A stretch of 64,000 nucleotides of DNA from Chrysomallon squamiferum (taxonomy: Eukaryota > Mollusca > Gastropoda > Neomphalida > Peltospiridae): assembly GCA_012295275.1 (NCBI GenBank), contig CM022668.1, positions 15,668,391 to 15,732,390 of the forward strand. The letters are read 5' to 3'. Below the pieces are notes generated by a model. That model did not search any database and had not been told where the DNA came from. It was given only the letters and a program-made list of their open reading frames with translations. Below are positions 54,545 through 64,000 of this stretch, one piece after another. Positions within the stretch are counted from its first letter, which is position 1; every line of letters starts with the position of its first letter. Position numbers and translations under genes: made by a program.

Positions 54545-57500
54545 TTACGTTTTCAATAGATTTTATTTTGTCAACAGCTGAACAGATTAAGAAAAATACC
54601 ATAAAAATGGATTTTATTAAGATTATACAACAAGCAAAATATGCACCATACACATATAATTAAGAATGAGAGCTATTTATATCAGATCTAAATATATCTC
54701 CAATAATATTTATTAATATATAAAAAAAGTTACTCTCAAAAATAAAAGAAAAAGATGAAATATTTAGCAAAAATAGAACTAGAGCTATCTAACATATTAT
54801 CCTAGAAAAAATATCCATCCACCTTTAAGGAAAACATTAATCCTACTAATTTAAAAAATATATTTTTTTCAAAAAAACAATAGTAAAGCTTTTAACATTT
54901 AGATTATAAATATTATAAAGTTCTTGTACACAATGATCGACTTATGTAATTTCAAAAAATCAGCACTAAATAAAAATAACGATTTCACCACAACTCTCAA
55001 AGCCCCACAATAACTATTTAAAAAAATAATAAATAAATAAATAAAAATAATAAATAAATAAAAAAATAAAAAAATAAATAAATAAAAATAATAAATAAAA
55101 AAAAAATAAAAAAATAAAAATAAAAAAATAAAAAAAAAAAAAAAAAAAAAAAAAAATAATAAAAAAATAAAAAAATAAAGAAATAAAATTAAAAAGAAAT
55201 AAATTAATAATAATTTTAAAAAAAATATATGTATATATATATTTTCCAGTCGTCTAATTTCACATACTACTACCACTACTGTAATACAAGTACACTAAGA
55301 AGACAAATTATATATATACATTGTTTTTAAGGTGACCAGAAAATGCAATTTCTGTTAAATATCCCTTTTACATCTTTACAGTTTTTCTGTTAACCTTTTA
55401 GGTATTTTAAAATTAACCCTTTACCTGTCAACAGAATTAAGTGCATTTCATACAAGAATTTTTGACAATATACAAGACTAACTTGTACGCTAACGTTCCT
55501 GAAGTTTAAAGACAATTTTTGTAATTTCACTAATTACATCCTGAAATTATTTTATAAATTTTTATTTTTTTTTTTTTTTTTTTTTTTTTTTATCTACTAG
55601 TGAAAGCAGGAAATAAATATGAATTTAAACTGCCTTCATTTCCCTAGCAACATTTTGGAAAAGTTCAGAATTACATCGTATTTTAAAACCAGTCTTCGGT
55701 TTGTTAAAATTGCGTGGCTGTGTTTTTAATGTACAGGATTATTGATTTCCATTCGTTAGTCCCGAACTAGTCATAAGTGGCAACACTTATAAACATTTTA
55801 GAATGAATGCGATAATATTTATGCTATTCTGTAGCATTTGTCGTTAAGATCAAATAAAATGTATTATATTCCATTGCCGAGTCTCACAGCACTAAAGGAA
55901 TCTGCAGCCACCTTGTGTGTGGGTGTGTGGTGTGTGTGTGTGTACGTGTGTGCATACTCATGCTCAATGAATAAATAGTGATTCACCCACAATGCAGTTG
56001 GCAAGCTATTTTTAAACAGAACTGACTATATATTCTTACAAGCTGTTACATTTTCAAGCAGCTAAAAAAAAAAATAAAAAAAAAAAAAAATTAAATTTAA
56101 AGACTCAACAAATATGTAAAAAGAAAGCTTTTTTATTCACTGCTGTTGGCACAGTTTCCAAAATTCCAGATTAAACTAAAACACTATTTTTTTTTTTTAA
56201 ATTTTAAGGAAAATATGAACAGCAAATTTTTCCCATCTACTGAAAGATGCAAGATAATATTTCTGAAAACACAACTACAATATAGAACTACTGCAAAAAC
56301 GTTAAAAATGGACAGCAAATTTGTTTTGGTATAAATTAGTATTTTGTACATTTGATGTCAATTGTAACATCTGCAAATATTTGAATACATTAACAAATTT
56401 TTATACATGTATATAAATTTGTTGAATATATACATATAGATTTTTTTTTTTTAATCAAAGCTATTATATCATTTAGATTTTTTTTTACATTTAAAGTTAG
56501 AAACAGATGAACAAGTATATAAATTTACAATTTATCACAGCTGAAAATATACAAGTGTACTCAAATATAACAGCAACTTTTTCCATAAACCATAAAAATT
56601 TTGTAAAATTGTTACCAACTTTAATATATTTTTTAACCATAAAAAAAAAAAAAACAGAATGCAAGACTTTTACCAAAGGTTAAATAAAAAGCAGTGTTAT
56701 TTACATTAATGTATATTACCGCATTTAAAAAAAAAAAAAAATTATTTGAGGAATGTTTTCCCCTACTTGGTGTGTGTATGCCATTTGATTTTTATTATTT
56801 ATACAAATTTAAATATCTTAACAGGATTAAAAATGAGCATATAAGTACTTGAAAATTATATATTTGGTCGTATTAGTAACTGGATAATATTTAACAATTA
56901 CTTTTTAATAATAAAAAAATAACATTGTACATTTCCTACAAAATGTTTTTTTTAAATATCAAATATATAACAAATGTTTTCTGCAACTGCTAATTAACAA
57001 CAAGTACAAAGATAATGAAAAAATATTTTACTCTCCCACTTTTTAAAAACCAACATCAAAACACAGTAAGGCCCCAAAATAAATATTTCTATCTGAAAAC
57101 CACAAATTTGAGTCATTTATCAAACCTTGAATTCACCAACAGCAAACTGTTATGGTACATTTTTTTTTTTTTTTTTTTATCAGTTTAAAGATTTTTTAAA
57201 AAATCAGGTTATCAGTCTGACTACAAAAAACATGTATACGAATACAACCAACCCATTAGTTTTAACACAAATTAATTAATTTTTTTAATTTTTTTTTAAT
57301 TTTTTATATTTTTTTTAATACAGTTACAACTTTACAAAACTGAGGGATGATCCAGAGAGATAGGCAAAGATAAAAATGGACCCAAAATAAAATATTTCAG
57401 ATGCCAAGAGAAAAAAAAAAAATTACTGCCTGCATAATCACTGTTCAAACTGAGAGTAACTCAAATTTATGCAAAAAGTAACAGGTTTTTGTCTTAACCA

Positions 57501-58274
57501 ATGTTACATTTAAATTATATATATATATATTTATATATTTATATACATTTATTTATTTAGAGGCATACAGAAGTGTCAACAGATTGTGTGGAAGGTGAAA
57601 CTGGGTCATGTCGAGGGAAATAGCTTATCTCTCTGGACCTAGATAATATTACAAAACAAAAATACTGTTGAATGAAAAATGTAAATTGAACATAATGTAC
57701 ATACTTTTAAATAAAAAAAAAAAAAAAAAAACACACAAAAACAATAATGGTCCCATTTGGAAAACAAACAAACAAATAATTTGTTTATTTGTAACATTAA
57801 TCACTTTTCAGATGTAGAAAAAAGAAAAGAAAAATATTTCACAGGCACTTGATTATGAAAAGAAAATGTTTCCGAAAGGGGAAAAAAACTAAACAAAAAA
57901 TGACCATTTGAGTCATCATTACCTCACTGTCTTAACTACAAGAAGTAATCTGCACAAGAAAAACTTACCTCGTTTTCAGTACACTGATGAGGACAACAAT
58001 AGTAACATTTAATATCCAAATCCCTTCTATAAAATTTTTGAAATATAATTTTCAGAACATTTTTTTTACAGTTTACATCCTGAATACGCTTCAAAGTTGC
58101 ACCTTGATTATTGAAAGTTTCTTAAATTTATATATATATATATTTTTTTTTTTTTTCTTATCTTCAAAGAATACAAAGACCATAAATAATTGTTAACAGT
58201 TTCCACCAATAAAATTTTATTTCTATATGAGCCAGAAGAGATGTCCAGTGAATCAGAAACCCACCGAAAAGATT
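54545..58274 (-). other. Probable long 3' UTR of the tetraspanin gene
   Basis: From about 54.55 kb up to the tetraspanin stop the sequence is uniformly AT-rich, with poly-A/T runs and almost none of the dinucleotide arrays seen elsewhere. This is a clear change in texture. Minus-strand AATAAA signals include 54562-54567, near the left limit. Candidate poly(A) signals also occur closer to the stop, so the real end is uncertain. Confidence 0.3.
55020..55165. repeat. (AAAT)n / poly-A simple repeat
   Basis: A-rich AAAT, AAATAA and A-runs. The minus-strand phenylalanine-rich open frame is repeat-derived. Confidence 0.85.
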
Positions 58275-58340
58275 TTACACAACTTCATACTCCTTTCGTA
58301 TAGCCCTGGCCAGACAGCAAGCAAACAGGATTCCAACGAT
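58275..58340 (-). CDS. Tetraspanin last coding exon
   Basis: Reads IVGILFACCLARAIRKEYEV then V and TAA (stop at 58275-58277). The acceptor read on the minus strand is GTTTGTTTCAG. It holds the end of TM4, the palmitoylation-type CC and the cytoplasmic tail with the YEVV sorting motif. Confidence 0.95.
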   Translation of the reverse strand: MVGILFACCLARAIRKEYEVV

Positions 58341-61300
58341 CTGAAACAAACAAATGTATTTGCTTATGCATGATGCAACAATACCTGCAGAAAATACATA
58401 TATATATATATGTGTGTGTGTATGTGTATATATATATATATATAGATTGAATTTTTTTTTTTATTATTTTATGTTAAACAACGTATTAATTGAATTTTTT
58501 TTTTTTTTTTTTTTTTATAAAAATGTCCATATTTCACAGATGGATCAATAAAATATTGATTTAATTATTTCAAATTGAAAAAAAAAACGACAGAACTTAC
58601 GTGAACAAAAGCCAGACCAACTCCAACCCCACCAATGATGGCCACTTTGTCTTTCAACCATGAAATGAAGCTCACTTTACAGCTCTGAAATACGGAAACA
58701 TTTAAACTTCAGTACTTTCTTCGTTTTTATCACTCACCAGTTCATGAACTGCAAGAAATCCCTTAAATATACCACAGATAATATATCGTTCAAGGTTTTA
58801 CCATTAAGACCCACATTGTTAATCCTTTAAAAATGTCTGTTAGGTTTACATGAACTATACACCTATGTAAAGAAATAATCTGCACCCAATACACACCTAT
58901 CACCATACAATACACACCTATCACCATACAATACACTTGCGTATATTAGAAATAATTTAAACAACAAATACTATGTGACAAATAATATGCACACAATACA
59001 CACACCTATCAGACCAATTTACAAGTTACGTTTCTATTTGTAACAACATTTCACTTACACCAGTGTAGAATTGGTCTGTTTGTGAACAGGTGGTGTTGCA
59101 TCCATCTTTAATGCAGCACGAATCTGGTACTTTGTCTCCAAATGCTGGCTTACAATAGTCCACTGTATAGTTCTTAATTCCACAGCAGTGAAACTGAAAA
59201 GAATACATAAAACATTTCATTGCTGGAAAAATCAAGATGTGGACAGAATTATGGAATTAAACTGCGGAAACTGTAAAATTTAGAGTATTTTTTTTTTCTT
59301 CATCACCATATGTTAATGATAGTTAATGGAAGAAATTCAAAAAAAAAAAAAAAGAAAAAATTATGTTAGTGGTAATTCTGGTAAAATGTTTTTATTTTAT
59401 GTGGTTCCATGTGCATCTTTATCAGCATCAAATGTAAGACTCAATGTCAAATTCCAAAAAAACTTTTGTGTGGTGAAACTAGTCTCATGGAATTTACAGA
59501 AAAAAAAAAAAAAAAAAAATGTTATGGAAATATATGTAATCATGGAAATCCAACATGAAAAGAAATAACCCATTTGTTGATATTTTGGTTTATTTAGTTT
59601 GCATGCAATGACGGTGGTCATGTTGGAAATAATCTCAACAGTGAACGTTTGAAAATCCAAACATTCTCTTCTCTTACCATTGTTAAAGAAACAATTCTAC
59701 CAGATCAAATTTCACAAAAATTTAACACTTAATGAACCTACACATTACAAAAAAAAAAGGTTTCAAATCGGGTACAAGCAGAAATTACAAAGCACTAACT
59801 GTCTTCTGAATCTTGTCGATGGCTTCCTTAGACGAGGTGTCATTGTTGTAAGTCTTCACCATTTTTCAAGAGTTTTCACCACCTCCTGCTCCACCTGTAA
59901 GGAAGACAAGATGAACATTTTACAGTTTCTAAAAATACAAATTCTTACAACAGACGTTATTTCCACTGTCAACATTTCTACTTCCGTCTACATTTTTCTA
60001 GTAGGGCAGCAGCCATTATCTTGCATGAAAATCCTAACCAGACATGATTGTATGAATGTATTTATCAAAATATGTATGAAATGTAATAAAATAAACATGC
60101 AATTTTTGGTGGGTTTTTTTCTCCATAAAAACTATCACACTTATCTCAAGTCAGTTAATTCAAAGGATAATATATACAAACTGATGGGTCTAGTTAAATG
60201 GGATGGACATGGTTAACACAAATCAGAGTGGCGAATAGTCCAAACATTTCTTTACAAGTTAGACAGCTAGATATCAGTCTTTTCACTGTTAGTGGTTATT
60301 ACAATTACCTTGTCCTTCATTACAAACGCAGCGATTCCAGCAGCAATTTCGAAAAAGAATATGATGGTCAGCAAAACAGCAAACTAAAAAAAAAAAAAAA
60401 AAAAAAATAAAGTTTTACTACAACCCAGAATAAAATATGTGGATATCGATCATCTTGCTATAGCTGTGACTCGATACAGTAAAACAAGTTTAAAAAGGGA
60501 ATTAAACATCTGTTCGTGTTCTGTAAATGATTTATTAAGTTAAACTGAAATATTTTAAAGAAATGTTACTGAAGATTTTGGGTTTACATCATCAGCTCAG
60601 CTCAGCTCAGTTTAGTTTAGTTTCCACGCACCTGCCTAATTTTAATTTAAAAAAAAAGTTCTTCATTGTTGAGGAGGCATCAACAAGAAATGTTACTAAA
60701 AAAAATTATATATCTTGTGTTCGAGTATAGCATCTTTTTCTTATATAAAATACAGACAAACATATCCCTGCTACAATAAAATATCATACAAAACTTGATA
60801 GCCCAAAACGTTATAGAAACAGTGATTCATCTGGCATATACATTACAAATTACTTGGCATCTATGACCCAGTTACAAACTTGATAATTACTAATCTGCCA
60901 AATGAACTTTTATACAGCTTTATGGGATCAGTTTTGAACACAAACATTTCTGCAGTCACGATAATACAGCGGTCACAGAAATATTTTACCATAAACAAAC
61001 AAAGAGAGAATGACATTAAAAACATCACATTTCTACACATGTGAAGTTTTTAATGAAAACGTCCTCGCGTTCGTTACTTATTTCATTACCACAAAAAGAG
61101 ATGTGTATCAGCACCTGCTGCCCAACTCATTAAATAATTTTCAAATAAAATAAAAACCAATAAAACCTGAAGTGAATTAAAATCATAACTGCACTAAAAA
61201 GACAATTGGCGAAATCATTTCACACGAACTCATCATAAAACGCACAACATGCTGCAAGGTTATTACAGCTGTTATAAACGATTTTAAGATTCTGTCAACA

Positions 61301-61413
61301 TTACGTGTGTATTTTTGTTTACTGACGCAGAATGCGTGTGTATCTGAGTTTATATGCCTGCATGTCCTACATGTATGTATGTATGTATGTATGTATGTAT
61401 GTATGTATGTATG

Positions 61414-61444
<31 letters not shown>

Positions 61445-61594
61445 TGTTTAAATAAAAACATGTCATTTTTATTAGCACCGAAGCTTTTCTTCTCAACTTC
61501 CAGTCAACCATGTTTTCAAAACGGTGAAAATGACTCAAATGTATTGTGTAACATGTCTTGCCTGATCTTGTAAAACTTCTAAATATAAAAATAT

Positions 61595-61630
<36 letters not shown>

Positions 61631-61828
61631 TATACTTACTGTCATTGTCAGGCAGTAGTTCTCTTTGATGGCACCACAGCATCCGAAGAATGCCAGGAGG
61701 AAGATGACCACTCCCACAACAATCAGAAGAATCCCTGGCCCAGCAAAGGAATTGCCTAAACTGTCATTGAATTCCTTGAGGGCAACCTGAACATAGGCTC
61801 CAGTAGCTATCAAACATATTGCTGCAAT
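58275..61828 (-). CDS. Tetraspanin, CD63-like (3' six coding exons; 5' exon outside the window)
   Basis: Tetraspanins are four-pass membrane proteins that organise membrane microdomains; CD63 is the endosome/lysosome member. On the minus strand the exons are 61640-61828, 60309-60383, 59800-59894, 59059-59193, 58601-58684 and 58275-58340, all GT-AG and phase 0. They give 214 residues once one missing base is allowed for. With a first exon of about 25 residues this equals the CD63 length (238). Visible: end of TM1, TM2 with GCCGAIKENYCL, TM3, large loop with CCG and PDSCC, TM4, and C-terminal YEVV, a YXXphi sorting signal like GYEVM of CD63. The loop has eight cysteines against six in vertebrate CD63. 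The C-terminal FACCL and YEVV favour CD63. Confidence 0.95.
58601..58684 (-). CDS. Tetraspanin exon: end of large loop and TM4
   Basis: 28 codons, SCKVSFISWLKDKVAIIGGV to LAFVH, from GTATTTCAG to CAC|GTAAGT. It aligns with CD63 GCVEKIGGWLRKNVLVV and ALGIAFVEV. Confidence 0.95.
59059..59193 (-). CDS. Tetraspanin exon: large extracellular loop
   Basis: 45 codons, FHCCGIKNYTVDYCKP to SQTDQFYTG, from TTCTTTTCAG to GGT|GTAAGT. It contains the diagnostic CCG and PDSCC motifs and N-glycosylation sequons NYT and NTT. The extra cysteines of YC and TTC are not in vertebrate CD63 and could form a fourth disulphide. Confidence 0.95.
59800..59894 (-). CDS. Tetraspanin exon with a one-base deletion
   Basis: The frame starts VEQEVVKTLEK and then meets TGA (59856-59858). 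Beyond the A-run it continues in the next frame as MVKTYNNDTSSKEAIDKIQK. The exon is 95 bp where 96 would keep phase 0 on both sides, and the A-run (plus-strand T5 at 59862-59866) is one base short. Splice sites CTTACAG and ACA|GTTAGT are sound. It encodes the first part of the large loop. Confidence 0.88.
60309..60383 (-). CDS. Tetraspanin exon: TM3
   Basis: 25 codons, FAVLLTIIFFFEIAAGIAAF then VMKDK, between TTTTTTTTTTTAG and AAG|GTAATT. It aligns with CD63 FAIFLSLIMLVEVAAAIAGY. Confidence 0.95.
61371..61442. repeat. (ATGT)n microsatellite
   Basis: About 18 ATGT tetramers in a tetraspanin intron. Confidence 0.95.
61597..61628. repeat. (TA)n microsatellite
   Basis: TA dinucleotides, starting 12 bp from the donor of the tetraspanin TM2 exon. 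Confidence 0.95.
61640..61828 (-). CDS. Tetraspanin exon: end of TM1, small loop, TM2
   Basis: 63 codons, IAAICLIATGAYVQVALKEF to NYCLTMT, from AAACTTTCAG to ACA|GTAAGT. It contains the conserved GCCGA-KEN intracellular loop signature. The exon begins in mid-TM1, so an upstream exon with the start codon is required. None was found up to 64000. Confidence 0.95.
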
Positions 61829-62882
61829 CTGAAAGTTTCAAACAAACATCAAAACTTAGTTTCTGTCGTGACTGAGTATCTTGCAGTGAAATTAAATATA
61901 AAGTGAATGTTAAATGACTCCCCCTCAGCATAAAAATATGTTTGGTATTCTGTATTACTAAGTAGCTTTTCAATAATGTCTACACCTGTGGTTATCAGAA
62001 GAAATGGTAAAGATATTCTGAATATTTTCATGTTTTTTTTTTTTATTTTTTGCCTAAATTTTAATAGATAATTAAGCATTTATAATAAAAGCACAAGTTA
62101 TAAATATGTTTAGGTACAGACTTTTTTCTTTTTAATTGTGATAGCTTCATGTACAGGATGGACCAATATTATTTGGTTTATTTATTTTTGGTCAATTTTT
62201 GTGTAAAAAGATGTACAAGTCTTTCCTATGTGATTAAATCAGAAATCCAACCCTGAAGCGATTAAAATGAATGTTCAAATGTTTTTAACTACTATTTCAT
62301 TGCCAAAATTGTTATTTAAATTAAATAAATCACTCAAACCAAATGTAAATATGCAGAATTTTCTGAAATGATTCACAAATTTGTTTGTACTGCCACAGAT
62401 ACTCTAAGAACATTTCATTAAAGCCTCTGACATTATCAGACATTCTTTAAACTTTATATTCTTTGCTTTAATCATCAATGTACTTTTATTATTCTGTATT
62501 TAAAAGTTTATTAAGGGCTGTTGTCCATTTAAAATCTGTTTACAATGGAGAAGGAGAAAGTTTTATTATTCTGTACATTTTGTTTAGGATTATTTGACAT
62601 CAGTTGTGTAACATGGGCCAGTCATATAAAAAGCTGAAACCAACAGGCATCACTTCATCTGCTTTTCTTTGTGATTAGCAGCAAGAAGCATTTTACATGC
62701 GCCATCCCGTAAACAGGATAATAATACAACTGACTCGGTGGATGATCATTTTTACAACCCAACTCACACTGAGCAGATCTGCCCCACCCTCTCATCTATA
62801 TTAGGCTCCCAACAATGGTGGGTGTGGATTGTAATTATTCAGTTGTGGGTGGTGACATGCTAAAGAATGACAAAGGTCAACA

Positions 62883-62938
<56 letters not shown>

Positions 62939-64000
62939 AAAAAATAAAAAATGTCTGGTCAAAATATCCTAAAATTAACTTCAAAACATTTAGAAATGGG
63001 GGGAAAAGTAATGAATCCACTGAAAGAAAAGGGGACAAATTTATAAATTTAATTCTAGAATTATTTAAATGTTTTGTGAAGTTTTTGGGATACGTTTTGT
63101 TAAAAGATCACATGTATAAAAGGTGTGGTCTAAAAACCTGTATTCTGCTTCTGATAATGAAAAAGAAACCTGATTATAAGGTGACTAAGTACCACACCCA
63201 CTGAAGAACAAAAGAAAAGAAAATAATTTATGGATGAAATGTTTTGATATCTCTCCCCCAAGTAACAACTGCTGAAAACCATTTCACTTCATGAAATTCA
63301 ACTAGTTGTCTTGCTTTCAATTACAAACTTGTTTTGTTTTTTTATATACAGGTTTTCCATCCAACAGCTGAACATTTTAACCATGTCGACTGGTTCCAAA
63401 ACGGTTCATACCAGAAAACATTTTTGAGTAATTTTGTTAGTAAATATTTTTTTTAACTGTTAATTTTTTTTTTTAAGTTTTCACAAAAGTTAGTAATGCA
63501 GCGAAATACACAACTAGTTTACGTATTTAATCTTTAAAGATGCACGAACTGTCGAATTTAAATATATAATCAATAAAGATTTATTTAAAAATGAAAATTT
63601 ACGATATTTTACATATACACCATCATAAAGACAAAGGTGTTATTCTAATTCTGAAATACTTCAAATAGTAACGATGCATTCGTTGTTTACAAAAATAAAA
63701 ACTGGAGTTTCACTGAAACCATCCAAGTTATTTAGAGCTTAAAATTACAAAGGATAAGGTTTGGAAATTCGTAAGTATTTAATATGTAACAGTAACAGTT
63801 TTAGAAGAATATAACGCAATAAAGTTTGAATGCTAAGTACGTTTTCCTGGCTCTTTCATTACGTTTTACCTGAAAGAATTTTTTTTATTTATTTAAAAAA
63901 AAAAAAAAAATTTCACACGAATGGAATTTTAGTCCAGATTTTGTTCCCAAAACCGAAATAAAATTTAAAAACCGCCCGCCCTAACGAGGAAATGGAAACC
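61829..64000 (-). other. Tetraspanin intron 1 (incomplete)
   Basis: Unique AT-rich sequence with (TA)n at 62883-62932 and a poly-A at about 63895-63910. No exon encoding a tetraspanin N-terminus is visible on the minus strand, so the intron exceeds 2.1 kb and the 5' end lies to the right. Confidence 0.7.

Noticed and set aside
61829-64000. First coding exon of the tetraspanin inside the window
   Set aside because: No minus-strand ATG frame with a TM1-like hydrophobic segment and a phase 0 donor was found.

Overview
The window is AT-rich eukaryotic DNA crowded with microsatellites, and it holds two recognisable intron-containing genes. The first is a complete plus-strand orthologue of ODAD2/ARMC4, an armadillo-repeat outer dynein arm docking protein (coding 12640-42940, 19 coding exons, about 1,078 residues). 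The second is the 3' part of a minus-strand CD63-like tetraspanin (58275-61828, six coding exons; the first coding exon lies beyond the right edge). ODAD2 implies an animal with motile cilia. Close protein similarity to vertebrate ODAD2, dense (CT)n/(CA)n/(ATT)n/(ACAT)n arrays and short canonical GT-AG introns suit a lophotrochozoan, most likely a mollusc. The species cannot be fixed from sequence alone.

Layout. 1-11480: intergenic, with simple repeats and a few islands of higher-GC unique sequence (about 720-1700, 3590-3730, 4800-4980, 5570-6010, 9300-9650, 10440-10700). No gene is recognised there, though X-box-like, CRE, E-box and ETS motifs occur. About 11480-11622: probable non-coding first exon and promoter of ODAD2, with an ETS site and two inverted pairs of RFX half-sites. 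12610-42940: ODAD2 coding exons. All introns are short except intron 4 (3.4 kb, with an 875 bp minisatellite) and intron 18 (15.4 kb, about half of the gene). 42941-about 43510: ODAD2 3' UTR. 43.5-54.5 kb: intergenic simple repeats, a repeat present near 43.9 and again near 47.9 kb, CRE/E-box-rich islands, and a possible decayed DNA transposon at 52.36-53.68 kb. 54.5-58.27 kb: very AT-rich DNA, probably the tetraspanin 3' UTR. 58.27-64.0 kb: tetraspanin exons and introns. The two genes are convergent.

Sequence state. Almost every exon joins in phase and matches its family. Exon 9 of ODAD2, however, needs several one-base corrections, and the third tetraspanin exon in this window lacks one base in an A-run. 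A 20 bp direct duplication also lies in ODAD2 exon 7. Indels in two unrelated, otherwise intact genes suggest uncorrected long-read assembly errors more than pseudogenes. Anyone predicting proteins here should expect broken models at these points.

The most interesting non-coding signals are: a perfect palindromic RFX X-box inside the giant ODAD2 intron, followed by repeated CCAAT boxes; a strong excess of the palindromes TCACGTGA and TGACGTCA; and two structured minisatellites inside ODAD2 introns. I did not find a new multi-gene system.
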